In this document: piece by piece, positions 41,191 to 49,539 of the stretch | Layout of the letters: every line of letters begins with the position of its first letter | Position numbering within the stretch: the first letter of the stretch is position 1 | Origin: CBIHON01 sp966211965 | Lineage (GTDB): Bacteria > Pseudomonadota > Gammaproteobacteria > Burkholderiales > Burkholderiaceae_D | DNA length: 64,000 nt | Reading direction: 5' to 3' | Assembly (NCBI GenBank): GCA_966211965.1 | Contig: CBIHON010000021.1 | Span: 1-64,000 of the forward strand | Notes under the pieces: generated by a model | What the model saw: the letters and a program-made list of their open reading frames with translations, nothing else | What the model was told of the DNA's origin: nothing | Database searches by the model: none | Made by a program: the position numbers and the translations under genes

Positions 41191-41499
41191 GTGGTGGATG
41201 TTTCCCTCTCAAGCTGGTTCGTGATCATGTTGGCGGTGCTGGCCGCCAACGTGCCATTTTTCAGCGAACGCCTTTTTGCGCTGATTTCATTGAAAAAGCT
41301 AGGCAAACCCTTTTGGCTGCATCTGTTTGAAATGCTGGTGTATTACGGCCTTGTCGGCTTAGTCGCGCATTTCCTGGAAGCCCGTATCGGCAATGTATTT
41401 GTGCAGACCTGGGAATTCTATGCAATCACGGGTTGTCTGTTCATCGTGTTGGCATTTCCCGGATTCGTGTTTCGCTATCTGCTGAAGCGCCGGCCTTAG
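41191..41499 (+). CDS. DUF2818 membrane protein at the end of the nuo operon
   Basis: 102 aa from a GTG (a second GTG follows immediately). Three hydrophobic helices: about 5-20, 41-60 and 72-95. The NVPFF/FSER segment (PFFSERLFAL) and the FVFRYLLKRR end match, from memory, the DUF2818 family found after nuoN in Betaproteobacteria. A complex I accessory or assembly role is suggested only by position. A structured repeat starts at its TAG stop. Confidence 0.85.
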   Translation: MVDVSLSSWFVIMLAVLAANVPFFSERLFALISLKKLGKPFWLHLFEMLVYYGLVGLVAHFLEARIGNVFVQTWEFYAITGCLFIVLAFPGFVFRYLLKRRP

Positions 41500-41617
41500 A
41501 GCATTTTTAGCCTGACCGTGCGGAGTCAAGGTCAGGCCGAGGAGCGGACGCGTACAGGCGTACGCCGAGCACCGGAGGCCTGAGATTGGCCCGTACGGTC
41601 AGGCTAAAAATGCTCTA
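41497..41617 (+). repeat. Dispersed structured repeat, copy 3 (after DUF2818 gene)
   Basis: The best-preserved copy. The outer arms at 41497-41519 and 41595-41617 are a perfect 23-bp inverted repeat, and the TAG stop of the upstream gene is its first three bases. The core contains CCGAGGAGCGGACGCGTAC, then GTACGCCGAGCACC and GAGGCCTGAGATTGG. The inner GCGTAC/GTACGC stem has an AGGC loop. Same strand as the upstream gene. Arm strength suggests it may also act as a transcript 3' end. Confidence 0.85.
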
Positions 41618-41679
41618 GCTTTCGGCCTTTGAAGCAAAAAATCATCTCTCCATTTGCGTTAACTGACAGGAGTTCCTGC

Positions 41680-42234
41680 ATGGATCTGCATCTGAAAGAA
41701 ACCCAAGTCGATAGCAAACTCGCCTACGATGGCAATTTTCTCAAGGTCCAAAGCGATCAGGTGCGGCTGCCCGACGGAAAAGCCACCGTGCGCGAGTACA
41801 TCAAGCATCCGGGCGCAGTGGTCATCCTGCCGCTGTTCGACGATGGCACAGTTTTGCTGGAACGCCAGTTCCGCTACCCGCTGAACCAAGTCTTCATTGA
41901 ATTTCCTGCCGGGAAAATTGATCCGAATGAGGACGAGTTAGCATGCGCCAAGCGCGAGTTGCAGGAAGAGACCGGTTACACTGCATCAGAATGGCAATTC
42001 ATTTGCACCATCCATAACGCAATCGCCTATTCGGACGAGCATCTTGATATCTACCTCGCACGCGGGTTGACCGCTGGAGAGAGCCGTCTGGACGAGGGCG
42101 AGTTTTTGGAAACGTTCAAGGCCCCGGTTGCGGATTTGATGAGATGGGTGCGCGAAGGGAAAGTCACGGACGTGAAAACCGTGATCGGCGCGTTTTGGCT
42201 GGACAAGATTATCGCTGGCCAATGGAAGCCGTAG
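41680..42234 (+). CDS. Nudix hydrolase, ADP-ribose pyrophosphatase-like
   Basis: 184 aa from ATG 41680, chosen for the AGGAG seven bases upstream. The complete Nudix box GX5EX7REUXEEXGU reads from Gly in GKIDPNEDELACAKRELQEE through TGY (residues about 82-104). PGAVVILPL and RQFRYPLN upstream of it are typical of ADP-ribose/GDP-mannose hydrolases (NudF/NudK group). It would hydrolyse ADP-ribose or similar nucleoside diphosphate sugars to AMP plus sugar phosphate. Monocistronic, with its own terminator. Confidence 0.9.
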   Translation: MDLHLKETQVDSKLAYDGNFLKVQSDQVRLPDGKATVREYIKHPGAVVILPLFDDGTVLLERQFRYPLNQVFIEFPAGKIDPNEDELACAKRELQEETGYTASEWQFICTIHNAIAYSDEHLDIYLARGLTAGESRLDEGEFLETFKAPVADLMRWVREGKVTDVKTVIGAFWLDKIIAGQWKP

Positions 42235-42261
42235 TGTCGCGTGACGCGACGGCAGGACAAC

Positions 42262-42287
42262 AAAAAAGCCGCATTGCGGCTTTTTTT
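42262..42287. terminator. Bidirectional terminator between the Nudix and ETF-QO genes
   Basis: AAAAAAGCCGCA pairs with TGCGGCTTTTTTT (42262-42287), a compact stem with runs of A and T on both sides. It serves the plus-strand Nudix gene and overlaps the convergent ETF-QO stop codon. Confidence 0.85.
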
Positions 42288-43977
42288 ACATGCCTGAATA
42301 GTTCGGCCCACCGCCGCCTTCCGGCGTGACCCATACGATATTCTGAGTTGGGTCTTTGATGTCGCAGGTTTTGCAGTGTACGCAGTTCTGCGCGTTGATT
42401 TGCAGGCGGTCGCCTGAACCGTCATTGACGAATTCGTAAACGCCTGCCGGGCAATAGCGGCTTTCAGGCCCTGAGTATTTCGCAAGATTGATCTGCACCG
42501 GCACGCCCGGATTCTTCAAGGTCAGATGCGCAGGCTGGTTCTCTTCGTGATTGGTGTTGCTGACGAAGACGCTGCTCAGGCGGTCGAAGGTAAGCTTGCC
42601 GTCGGGCTTGGGGTAGTCGATTTTCTTGCATTGATCTGCTGGCCGCAGGTAGGCATGATCCGGCTTGTCGCGATGCAAGGTCCACGGCGGACTCTTGATG
42701 CCGAGCTTAGGCAAGAGCCATTGTTCGATTCCCGTCATGAATGATCCAATCCAGAAACCTTTCTTGAACCAAGGTTTGAAGTTGCGCGACGCCTGCAGCT
42801 CTTCATGCAGCCAGCTCTTTTCGAAGGCTTCAGGATAGGCGGCGAGTTCATCGTGCTGGCGGCCGGCAACGATGGCAGCGAAGGCTGCTTCCGCTGCCAG
42901 CATACCCGATTTGATTGCCGAGTGGCTGCCTTTAATGCGTGCGGCGTTCAAATAGCCGGCATCGCAGCCGACCAGCGCGCCGCCCGGAAAAACGGTTTTG
43001 GGCAGGCATTGCGGGCTGCCGTTGTTAATGGCGCGCGCGCCGTAGCTGATGCGTTTTCCGCCTTCGAGATGCTTGCGGATCGCGGGATGCGTTTTCCAGC
43101 GCTGCATCTCTTCGAAGGGGCTCAGCCATGGGTTCTCGTAGTCGAGACCGACTACCAGGCCGAGCGTGACCTTATTGTCTTCGAGGTGATAGAGGAAGCC
43201 TCCGCCGAAGGTGTCGGTGTCCATCGGCCAGCCTGCGGTGTGGACCACGAGACCGGGCTGGGCCTTGGCCGGATCGATCTCCCACAGTTCCTTTACGCCG
43301 ATTGCCCAACTCGCCGGGTCGCGGCCGGCATCGAGCTTGTATTTCGCGATGATTTGCTTGCCGAGGTGGCCGCGCGCACCTTCGGCGAAGATCGTGTATT
43401 TCGCGTGCAGCTCCATGCCGAGCTGGAAATTTTCGGTCGGCTCGCCATCCTTGCCGATGCCGAGATTGCCGGTAGCCGCACCTTTCACGGAACCATCATC
43501 GTTGTAGAGCACCTCGGCCGCGGCAAAGCCCGGAAAGATTTCGACACCCAGGGCTTCAGCCTGTTGGGCCATCCAGCGCACTACGTTGCCGAGGCTGATG
43601 ACGTAGTTGCCGTGATTGTGCATAGTGACCGGCACCAGCCAATTGGGCGTGCGCGTTGCGCCGGTTTCACTGAGGAAAAGCACCTCGTCGCCGGTTACCG
43701 GCTGGTTCAGCGGGGCGCCGCGCTCCTTCCAATCCGGGATCAACTCGGTCAGCGCACGTGGATCCATCACCGCGCCCGACAGGATGTGCGCGCCGGGTTC
43801 CGATCCTTTTTCCAGTACGACGACCGACACTTCCTTGCCCTGTTCTGCCGCAAGCTGTTTGATCCGGATGGCCGTGGCAAGACCGCCAGGGCCGGCGCCG
43901 ATCACGAGCACGTCGTATTCCATCGCGTCGCGCGGACCGTATTGTTCAAGAATGCGTTGGGACTGGCTTTGCGTCAT
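42286..43977 (-). CDS. Electron transfer flavoprotein-ubiquinone oxidoreductase
   Basis: 563 aa. FAD-binding GAGPGG at 27-32. The C-terminal ferredoxin-like 4Fe-4S motif CVHCKTCDIKDP, with an earlier Cys in YCPAGVYEF, is complete. It moves electrons from acyl-CoA dehydrogenases, through ETF, into the ubiquinone pool at the inner membrane, so it feeds beta-oxidation electrons into respiration. It stands alone on the minus strand and is divergent from an SDR gene. Its neighbours in acyl-CoA and ketone-body metabolism fit this role. Confidence 0.96.
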   Translation of the reverse strand: MTQSQSQRILEQYGPRDAMEYDVLVIGAGPGGLATAIRIKQLAAEQGKEVSVVVLEKGSEPGAHILSGAVMDPRALTELIPDWKERGAPLNQPVTGDEVLFLSETGATRTPNWLVPVTMHNHGNYVISLGNVVRWMAQQAEALGVEIFPGFAAAEVLYNDDGSVKGAATGNLGIGKDGEPTENFQLGMELHAKYTIFAEGARGHLGKQIIAKYKLDAGRDPASWAIGVKELWEIDPAKAQPGLVVHTAGWPMDTDTFGGGFLYHLEDNKVTLGLVVGLDYENPWLSPFEEMQRWKTHPAIRKHLEGGKRISYGARAINNGSPQCLPKTVFPGGALVGCDAGYLNAARIKGSHSAIKSGMLAAEAAFAAIVAGRQHDELAAYPEAFEKSWLHEELQASRNFKPWFKKGFWIGSFMTGIEQWLLPKLGIKSPPWTLHRDKPDHAYLRPADQCKKIDYPKPDGKLTFDRLSSVFVSNTNHEENQPAHLTLKNPGVPVQINLAKYSGPESRYCPAGVYEFVNDGSGDRLQINAQNCVHCKTCDIKDPTQNIVWVTPEGGGGPNYSGM

Positions 43978-44184
43978 GGTTTTACCTTATTGGTTGAGAG
44001 CAGGGGCGACAATGTTGAAACCTGCTCCGCAATAGCTGAAATAAATTAATCGAACGAGTGTGCTAATTGTCATGGATTTTGCTGGAGAATGCTAGACCGC
44101 ACATTCTAATCTCGCACTTTCATGCAATGATAACGCCTGCAAAGCGATTAAATCGTCAATCACAAGACACACAAGGGGAATTCC

Positions 44185-44961
44185 GTGGGTATCGAAGTCA
44201 ATTTTGAGGGAAAAATCGCGCTGGTGACCGGCGCGTCTAGCGGCCTGGGCGCGCGTTTTGCCAAGGTATTGGCACAGGCCGGAGCGCAGGTTGTGCTGGC
44301 CTCGCGCCGTGTCGAGCGGCTTAAGGAATTGCGCGCCGAAATAGAGGCGGACGGCGGCGCAGCCCACGTGGTGGCACTGGATGTCACTGATTATGCCAGC
44401 ATCAAATCGGCGATCGCTCATGCCGAAACCGAAGCCGGGCCGATCGACATCCTAGTCAATAACTCGGGCGTGTCGACCACGCAGCGCCTGGTGGACGTGA
44501 CGCCGGAAGATTATGCGTATGTGATGGATACCAATCAGCGTGGCGCTTTCTTCGTAGCGCAGGAAACCGCCAAACGCATGATTGCGCGGGCCAAAGGCGA
44601 TCCAAAACTGCAGCACCGGATTATCAATATCGCCTCCGTTGCCGGTTTGCGCGTGATGCCGCAAATCGGTATCTATTGCGTGAGCAAAGCCGCCGTGGTC
44701 CATATGACCAAGGCGATGGCGGTCGAATGGGGCAAGTTCGGCATCAACGTCAATGCCATCTGTCCTGGATATATCTCAACTGAAATCAATGCGGAATATT
44801 TCACCACAGAGCAGGGGCAGAAGTTGATCGACATGCTGCCGCGCAAGCGTGTGGGCGCGCCGGAAGACCTGGACGGCTTGCTGCTCCTGCTGGCCGCTGA
44901 GGAGTCGCGTTTCATCAACGGCGCTGTCGTTACGGCCGATGACGGCATGAGCGTGCAATGA
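44185..44961 (+). CDS. SDR-family oxidoreductase
   Basis: 258 aa from a GTG start. Classical SDR: TGASSGLG (residues 14-21), NNSG in place of the usual NNAG (near 91-94), catalytic Ser in IASVAG and YCVSK (near 163-167). A 3-oxoacyl or 3-hydroxyacyl-CoA substrate is likely from the family and context but not specific. The stop overlaps the ATG of a short thioesterase remnant (ATGATGG), the arrangement expected for an SDR-thioesterase pair. Confidence 0.88.
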   Translation: MGIEVNFEGKIALVTGASSGLGARFAKVLAQAGAQVVLASRRVERLKELRAEIEADGGAAHVVALDVTDYASIKSAIAHAETEAGPIDILVNNSGVSTTQRLVDVTPEDYAYVMDTNQRGAFFVAQETAKRMIARAKGDPKLQHRIINIASVAGLRVMPQIGIYCVSKAAVVHMTKAMAVEWGKFGINVNAICPGYISTEINAEYFTTEQGQKLIDMLPRKRVGAPEDLDGLLLLLAAEESRFINGAVVTADDGMSVQ

Positions 44962-45086
44962 TGGAAAGAAGGACTGTATTCCACAGGCTTGGCGATCCGG
45001 TGGCTGATATGGGCGCGATGAACCATATCAACAACATGGGGTATTCGCGCTATCGGAGAGAAGTCCGGGCAGAGTCGAACCGGTGA
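44961..45086 (+). pseudogene. Remnant of a hotdog (4HBT) acyl-CoA thioesterase
   Basis: 41 codons that begin at the SDR stop (ATG overlapping TGA) and end at 45084-45086. The residues GDPVADMGAMNHINNMGYSR align with the start of YbgC/FadM-type thioesterases (pattern WGDMDAMGHVNNTVYFRY). These include the catalytic Asp region and HxNN. The rest of the approximately 130-residue fold is missing; the following sequence runs straight into the convergent PAS-LuxR gene. Best read as a 3'-deleted gene. A functional peptide is unlikely. Confidence 0.65.
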
Positions 45087-45104
45087 AAATTTTCCTCAGT
45101 GTGC

Positions 45105-45665
45105 TCAGTGTGTCACGCCCAACAGCCGATGCACTAGTTCGCTCGAAGTCGCCGCGGTAAATTTGCGCATCAATTTGGCGCGGTGCATCTCGACAGTGCG
45201 AGGACTCAAACCAATCTGACGGGCAATCAGCTTGCTGGTTTTTCCTTCCACTAGCAGCGCGGCGATTTCTCTTTCGCGCGGCGTCAACTCGGCAGTCACC
45301 GGGCGCTTTTCACTCAAGTCCTCAAAGGTCCAGATGCCCGCTGCATGCGGGTCGTTATGCACCAATGCACGGCCGCTCACGTGACACCAGAACAATTCCT
45401 TATCGGCACGCTTCATGATCCGCTCGTCGGAATATCGGCCTTTTGCGTTCATTATTGGAACAATGCGGGCACCTGTACGCTCGAACTCGTCTGGAGTCGG
45501 ATACAGCACCAGGAAGGACTGTCCAATCAGGGCTTCACGCTCGTAACCGAACATCTTGGCCAGCGTATGGTTGCAGGCATGAATAATGCGATGCTGCGAG
45601 ATGCACATGCCGACCGGCGCTTGCAGAAATATGGTTTCGTAATCGATCGCTAGGGTGTCGTTCAT
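45105..45665 (-). CDS. PAS domain-LuxR helix-turn-helix regulator
   Basis: 186 aa. An N-terminal PAS domain (about 8-115; QAPVGMCISQHRIIHACNHTLA and YSDERIMKRADKELFW) is followed by a LuxR/GerE HTH (about 124-182; LTPREREIAALLVEGKTSKLIA and SPRTVEMHRAKLMRKF). There is no receiver domain. PAS may bind a small ligand or cofactor. It is divergent from scoAB, with 144 bp between the starts, so control of the CoA transferase genes is a reasonable guess. Its 3' end abuts the thioesterase remnant. Confidence 0.85.
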   Translation of the reverse strand: MNDTLAIDYETIFLQAPVGMCISQHRIIHACNHTLAKMFGYEREALIGQSFLVLYPTPDEFERTGARIVPIMNAKGRYSDERIMKRADKELFWCHVSGRALVHNDPHAAGIWTFEDLSEKRPVTAELTPREREIAALLVEGKTSKLIARQIGLSPRTVEMHRAKLMRKFTAATSSELVHRLLGVTH

Positions 45666-45809
45666 CGGTGTCGCGGCCCATGTTGTAGATTAGTATTCGT
45701 ATTTTTACGGTATTGTGCTGCCCAGTCTCTCATCATATGCTGGGAAATGCGCAAAATAGCCGTAGCCAAATCGGTACTAGGTTTACTTTACACAAAGAAA
45801 AGGGTTGGT

Positions 45810-46508
45810 ATGAAGAAAGTTTATCCTGATGCCGCTGCTGCATTGGCCGGTATCGTCAAGGACGGGCAGACAATTGCTGTCGGCGGTTTCGGTTTATGCG
45901 GGATTCCCGAAGCGCTGATCGGCGCCCTGCGCGATTCCGGCGTGAAGAATTTAACTGCTATCTCAAACAATGCCGGCGTCGATGGATTCGGTCTCGGCCA
46001 ATTATTGACGACGCGGCAGATCAAGAAAATGATCGCCTCCTATGTCGGCGAAAATAAAGAATTCGAACGGCAGTATCTGTCCGGCGAACTTGAACTTGAG
46101 TTTACTCCACAAGGCACACTGGCGGAAAAGTTGCGCGCCGGCGGCGCCGGCATTCCAGCTTTCTTTACCAAGACCGGCGTCGGCACCATCGTTGCCGAGG
46201 GCAAGGAAGTGCGTGAATTCAACGGCCAGCAATATGTGATGGAGCGTTCGCTCGTCGCCGACGTGGCCCTGGTCAAAGCCTACAAGGCCGACAAGGCAGG
46301 CAACCTGGTGTACCGCAAGACTGCACGCAATTTCAATCCGAATGTGGCGATGGCCGGCAAGATCACCATCGTCGAGGTAGAGAAATTGGTTGAGATCGGC
46401 GAGATCGATCCGGATGATGTGCATACACCCAGCATCTTCGTGCATCGCATCGTGGTGAATGCAAACCCTGAGAAGCGGATCGAACAACGTACAGTACGTG
46501 CCAAATAA
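45810..46508 (+). CDS. scoA: 3-oxoacid CoA-transferase subunit A
   Basis: 232 aa from ATG 45810 (GGG ribosome site just upstream); the open frame from 45747 adds unlikely residues. The CoA-transferase family I signature GGFGLCGIPE lies at 25-34. With subunit B it moves CoA from succinyl-CoA to acetoacetate, activating ketone bodies. It pairs with scoB 24 bp downstream and with 3-hydroxybutyrate dehydrogenase nearby, so together they route hydroxybutyrate to acetoacetyl-CoA. Confidence 0.94.
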   Translation: MKKVYPDAAAALAGIVKDGQTIAVGGFGLCGIPEALIGALRDSGVKNLTAISNNAGVDGFGLGQLLTTRQIKKMIASYVGENKEFERQYLSGELELEFTPQGTLAEKLRAGGAGIPAFFTKTGVGTIVAEGKEVREFNGQQYVMERSLVADVALVKAYKADKAGNLVYRKTARNFNPNVAMAGKITIVEVEKLVEIGEIDPDDVHTPSIFVHRIVVNANPEKRIEQRTVRAK

Positions 46509-46532
46509 GTGCACGATAAAGCGGAGAAAAAA

Positions 46533-47186
46533 ATGGCATGGACTCGTGATGAAATGGCCGCGCGTGCGGCAAAGGAACTGCAAGACGGTTTTTATGTAAA
46601 CCTGGGCATCGGCTTGCCGACCCTGGTTGCCAATTATGTGCCGGCGGATATGGAAGTTTGGTTGCAATCGGAAAACGGCTTGCTTGGTATCGGCCCGTTT
46701 CCGACTGAAGACGGAGTCGATCCTGACTTGATCAACGCAGGCAAGCAAACGGTGACAGCCTTGCCTGGTTCTTCATTTTTCAGTTCGGCGGATTCGTTTG
46801 CGATGATTCGCGGCGGCAAAATCAACATTGCCATTTTGGGTGCCATGCAGGTGTCCGAAAAAGGCGATCTCGCCAATTGGATGATCCCTGGCAAAATGGT
46901 CAAGGGCATGGGCGGGGCGATGGACTTGGTGGCTGGTGTCGGCCGCGTCGTGGTATTGATGGAACATGTCGCCAAGGCCAAGGATGGCACCCTGTCGCAC
47001 AAGATCTTGAAAAAATGCGATTTACCCTTGACTGGCGTGGGCGTGGTCAATCGCATCATTACCGATCTTGGCGTGATTGACGTGACATCGACCGGATTGA
47101 AATTGGTCGAACTTGCTCCGGGTGTCACCAAAGCCGAGTTGCTGGAGAAGACCGGCGTCGAGTTGGATGTGAGTGCCATCCATTAG
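46533..47186 (+). CDS. scoB: 3-oxoacid CoA-transferase subunit B
   Basis: 217 aa from ATG 46533, with GGAG eight bases upstream; a GTG at 46509 would add eight residues. The catalytic glutamate is Glu47 in the family motif SENGLLG (46-52), preceded by NLGIGLPT (23-30). Operon with scoA; terminator follows directly. Confidence 0.94.
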   Translation: MAWTRDEMAARAAKELQDGFYVNLGIGLPTLVANYVPADMEVWLQSENGLLGIGPFPTEDGVDPDLINAGKQTVTALPGSSFFSSADSFAMIRGGKINIAILGAMQVSEKGDLANWMIPGKMVKGMGGAMDLVAGVGRVVVLMEHVAKAKDGTLSHKILKKCDLPLTGVGVVNRIITDLGVIDVTSTGLKLVELAPGVTKAELLEKTGVELDVSAIH

Positions 47187-47213
47187 AAAAAAGGCGCTTC
47201 GAGCGCCTTTTTT
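47187..47213. terminator. Bidirectional terminator between scoB and bdhA
   Basis: AAAAAAGGCGC pairs with GCGCCTTTTTT around a TTCGA-type loop (47187-47213). A second hairpin, GGGAGCAG with CTGCTCCC (47233-47260), follows and ends in a T/C-rich stretch. Confidence 0.85.
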
Positions 47214-47265
47214 AATTTTGAACTCTATGAGGGAGCAGGTTCGTTGCATCTGCTCCCTTCTTCTT

Positions 47266-48060
47266 TTATTGCGCGACCCAGCCGCCATCCATGTTCCATG
47301 CCACGCCGCGTACTTGGCTTGCGGCATCGCTGCATAGGAAGACTGCCAGCGCACCCAATTGTTCTGGTGTTACGAATTCACCGGACGGCTGCTTCTCGGC
47401 GAGCAGGCTTTTCTTTGCATCGTCATTTGACAGTCCGCCTTGCGCCGCACGTGCATCGACCTGCTTTTGGACTAACGGTGTCAAGACCCAGCCCGGACAA
47501 ATCGCATTGCAGGTAATGCCGGAATGCGCTGTTTCCAGCGCGGTGACTTTTGTGAAGCCGATGATGCCGTGCTTGGCAGCGACATAGGCTGATTTTTGCG
47601 CAGAGCCGACTAGTCCGTGGACCGATGCAATGTTGATGATGCGGCCCCAGTTTTTTGCTTTCATTGCGGGCAAGGCCAGACGTGTGGTGTGGAAAGCGGA
47701 AGTCAAATTGATAGCGATGATCGCATCCCATTTCTCGACCGGAAAATCCTCGATGTTCGCAACATGCTGGATGCCGGCATTGTTCACCAGGATATCGACA
47801 CCGCCGAATTTCTCAGCCGCAAATCGCATCATCATTTCGATCTCGGACGATTTCGACATATCGGCATTGTGATACGCGGTTCGCACATCATATTCCTTGG
47901 CGATACTTGCTTGCAGCGCTTCGATTTCCGCTGCGTCGCCGAAACCGTTGAGAACGATGTTGCTGCCTTGGGCCGCGAGTGTTTTAGCGATCCCCAGGCC
48001 GATGCCGGAGGTGGAGCCTGTAACCAATGCCGTCTTACCCTTGAGTGCCGTGCTTTGCAT
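47266..48060 (-). CDS. bdhA: 3-hydroxybutyrate dehydrogenase
   Basis: 264 aa SDR. TGSTSGIG (14-21), NNAGIQHV (near 93-100) and the catalytic YVAAK (near 160-164). The IQHV after NNAG and the NGFGD after strand 2 are features I associate with bacterial D-3-hydroxybutyrate dehydrogenases. It oxidises 3-hydroxybutyrate, the monomer of PHB, to acetoacetate with NAD. Convergent with scoAB, which uses its product. Complete length. Confidence 0.93.
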   Translation of the reverse strand: MQSTALKGKTALVTGSTSGIGLGIAKTLAAQGSNIVLNGFGDAAEIEALQASIAKEYDVRTAYHNADMSKSSEIEMMMRFAAEKFGGVDILVNNAGIQHVANIEDFPVEKWDAIIAINLTSAFHTTRLALPAMKAKNWGRIINIASVHGLVGSAQKSAYVAAKHGIIGFTKVTALETAHSGITCNAICPGWVLTPLVQKQVDARAAQGGLSNDDAKKSLLAEKQPSGEFVTPEQLGALAVFLCSDAASQVRGVAWNMDGGWVAQ

Positions 48061-48144
48061 GTTATCTCCTCGAATGAAAATAGTAGTGACGATAATAATT
48101 TAGATAGGATTTTAATCGTGACGGCCAGTAAAATGTGGGAGATG

Positions 48145-48164
48145 ACTACTAGCATAACTACTAG
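48145..48164. promoter_or_regulatory. Paired direct repeat in the bdhA promoter region
   Basis: Two perfect copies of ACTACTAG start 12 bp apart (48145 and 48157); the second runs into CTAGTG. They lie between the divergent bdhA and hydrolase genes, about 85 bp upstream of the bdhA start. A regulator site is possible; no protein is assigned. Confidence 0.35.
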
Positions 48165-48273
48165 TGTCAACAATGAAACGATGGAACGGTATGTGTGTGC
48201 ATACCTTGCTGCCGGAGGTTTCTCATGGAATCGACCGGGCACATGACGCAAGCAAAACAGGATGGACAACCAC

Positions 48274-49143
48274 ATGACTGAAGCTGCTTTGAAAGCTGTG
48301 CAATGCCTTTCTCCTGCAGGCCTGCACAGGATGGCGTACAAGGAATGGGGTGATCCGCGCAATCCCAAGGTATTGGTGTGCGTGCATGGCGTGACGCGCG
48401 TGTCGGATGATTTCGATAGACTGGCGCAGGCCCTGTGCGATCACTACCGGGTGGTGTGTCCTGACGTGGTGGGGCGTGGGCGTTCAAGCTGGCTGCGCGA
48501 TCCGCAGTATTACCACGTGATGCAATATGTGAGCGACATGGTGACGCTGCTGGCACGGGTGAATGCGGAAACGGTACACTGGTTCGGCACATCGATGGGC
48601 GGCTTGATCGGAATGGGATTGGCTGCGATGCAGGACAGCCCAATCGGCAAACTGGTCCTCAATGACGTTGGAGCGACCGTAAATGCCGAGGCACTAAAGC
48701 GCATCGGTGACTATATCGGGCAACCGGTCAGCTTTCCGGTGCTAGAAGAGGCTGTACGCTATGTTCGTGCGATCTCTGCACCGTTCGGGCCGCATACCGA
48801 TGAAGAGTGGCAGAAGTTGGCGACTGATGTTTTGCGCCAGGATAAGGATGGACGATGGATTTTGCATTACGATCCGGGTGTCGCCATTCCTATCAAGGCC
48901 ACCACCACACCGGAAATCGCCCAGCGCAATGCCGCCTTGCTGCAGTCGACCTACGATGCAATCAAGTGTCCGACCTTGCTGGTGCGCGGTGCCGAATCTG
49001 ATTTGCTGTTGCCTGAAGTTGCGCGCGCAATGACGCAGAGTGGTCCGAAAGCCGAGTTGATCGAATTCGCCGGTGTCGGCCATGCGCCGATGTTTTATCA
49101 TGCCGATCAGATTCGGGTCGTGAAAGATTTTTTGCAGGGCTGA
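48274..49143 (+). CDS. Alpha/beta hydrolase
   Basis: 289 aa from ATG 48274; an in-frame ATG at 48262 is an alternative, but AGGA at 48259-48262 fits the later one. Catalytic layout: VHGV oxyanion strand (37-40), nucleophile Ser107 in GTSMGG, Asp in a GAESDLLLP segment and His in GVGHAPMF. No signal peptide. It resembles lactonase and ester hydrolases of the 3-oxoadipate enol-lactonase/haloperoxidase type. Next to bdhA, it might act on hydroxybutyrate oligomers, but nothing in the sequence proves this. Probably co-transcribed with ridA and relA. Confidence 0.85.
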   Translation: MTEAALKAVQCLSPAGLHRMAYKEWGDPRNPKVLVCVHGVTRVSDDFDRLAQALCDHYRVVCPDVVGRGRSSWLRDPQYYHVMQYVSDMVTLLARVNAETVHWFGTSMGGLIGMGLAAMQDSPIGKLVLNDVGATVNAEALKRIGDYIGQPVSFPVLEEAVRYVRAISAPFGPHTDEEWQKLATDVLRQDKDGRWILHYDPGVAIPIKATTTPEIAQRNAALLQSTYDAIKCPTLLVRGAESDLLLPEVARAMTQSGPKAELIEFAGVGHAPMFYHADQIRVVKDFLQG

Positions 49144-49181
49144 ATTTTTGCTTTATTTATCTTGTAGAAGATTGGGAGATC

Positions 49182-49532
49182 ATGGAAATCAAACGCTTGC
49201 ATATCGGGAAAACACTTTCTGAAGCAGCAATTCATAATGGAACGGTGTATCTCGCGGGACAAATTGCCGAAGATACGAGCCAGGATATTCAAGGTCAGAC
49301 CCGTGAGGTGCTAGGCCATATCGACCGCTTGCTGGCCGAGGCCGGCAGTGACAAGACGCGCATCCTGATGTGCCAGATTTTCATTGCGAACCTGAAGGAT
49401 TTCGAAGGCATGAATGCAGTATGGAACGAGTGGGTTCCCGCCGGCCATACGCCGCCGCGCGCAACCGTCGAGGCCAAGCTCGCGAAGCCGGAATGGCTGG
49501 TTGAAATGGTGATTACCGCAGCACAAAAATAA
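49182..49532 (+). CDS. RidA (YjgF/YER057c/UK114) family protein
   Basis: 116 aa, with the family core GTVYLAGQIAED and the conserved Arg in PPRATVEAKLA that contacts the imine or carboxylate ligand in RidA deaminases. RidA removes reactive enamine/imine intermediates made by PLP enzymes such as threonine dehydratase. This is a paralogue shorter than canonical RidA by some residues, so its exact activity is open. It is 39 bp after the hydrolase and 7 bp before relA. Confidence 0.88.
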   Translation: MEIKRLHIGKTLSEAAIHNGTVYLAGQIAEDTSQDIQGQTREVLGHIDRLLAEAGSDKTRILMCQIFIANLKDFEGMNAVWNEWVPAGHTPPRATVEAKLAKPEWLVEMVITAAQK

Positions 49533-49539
49533 ACAATAA

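Noticed and set aside
42805..44049. 414-codon open frame antisense to ETF-QO
   Set aside because: Mirror of a well-supported gene; no family pattern or ribosome site.
44961..45086. Genuine small protein overlapping the SDR stop
   Set aside because: The residues match only the first third of hotdog thioesterases, so a remnant explains it better.
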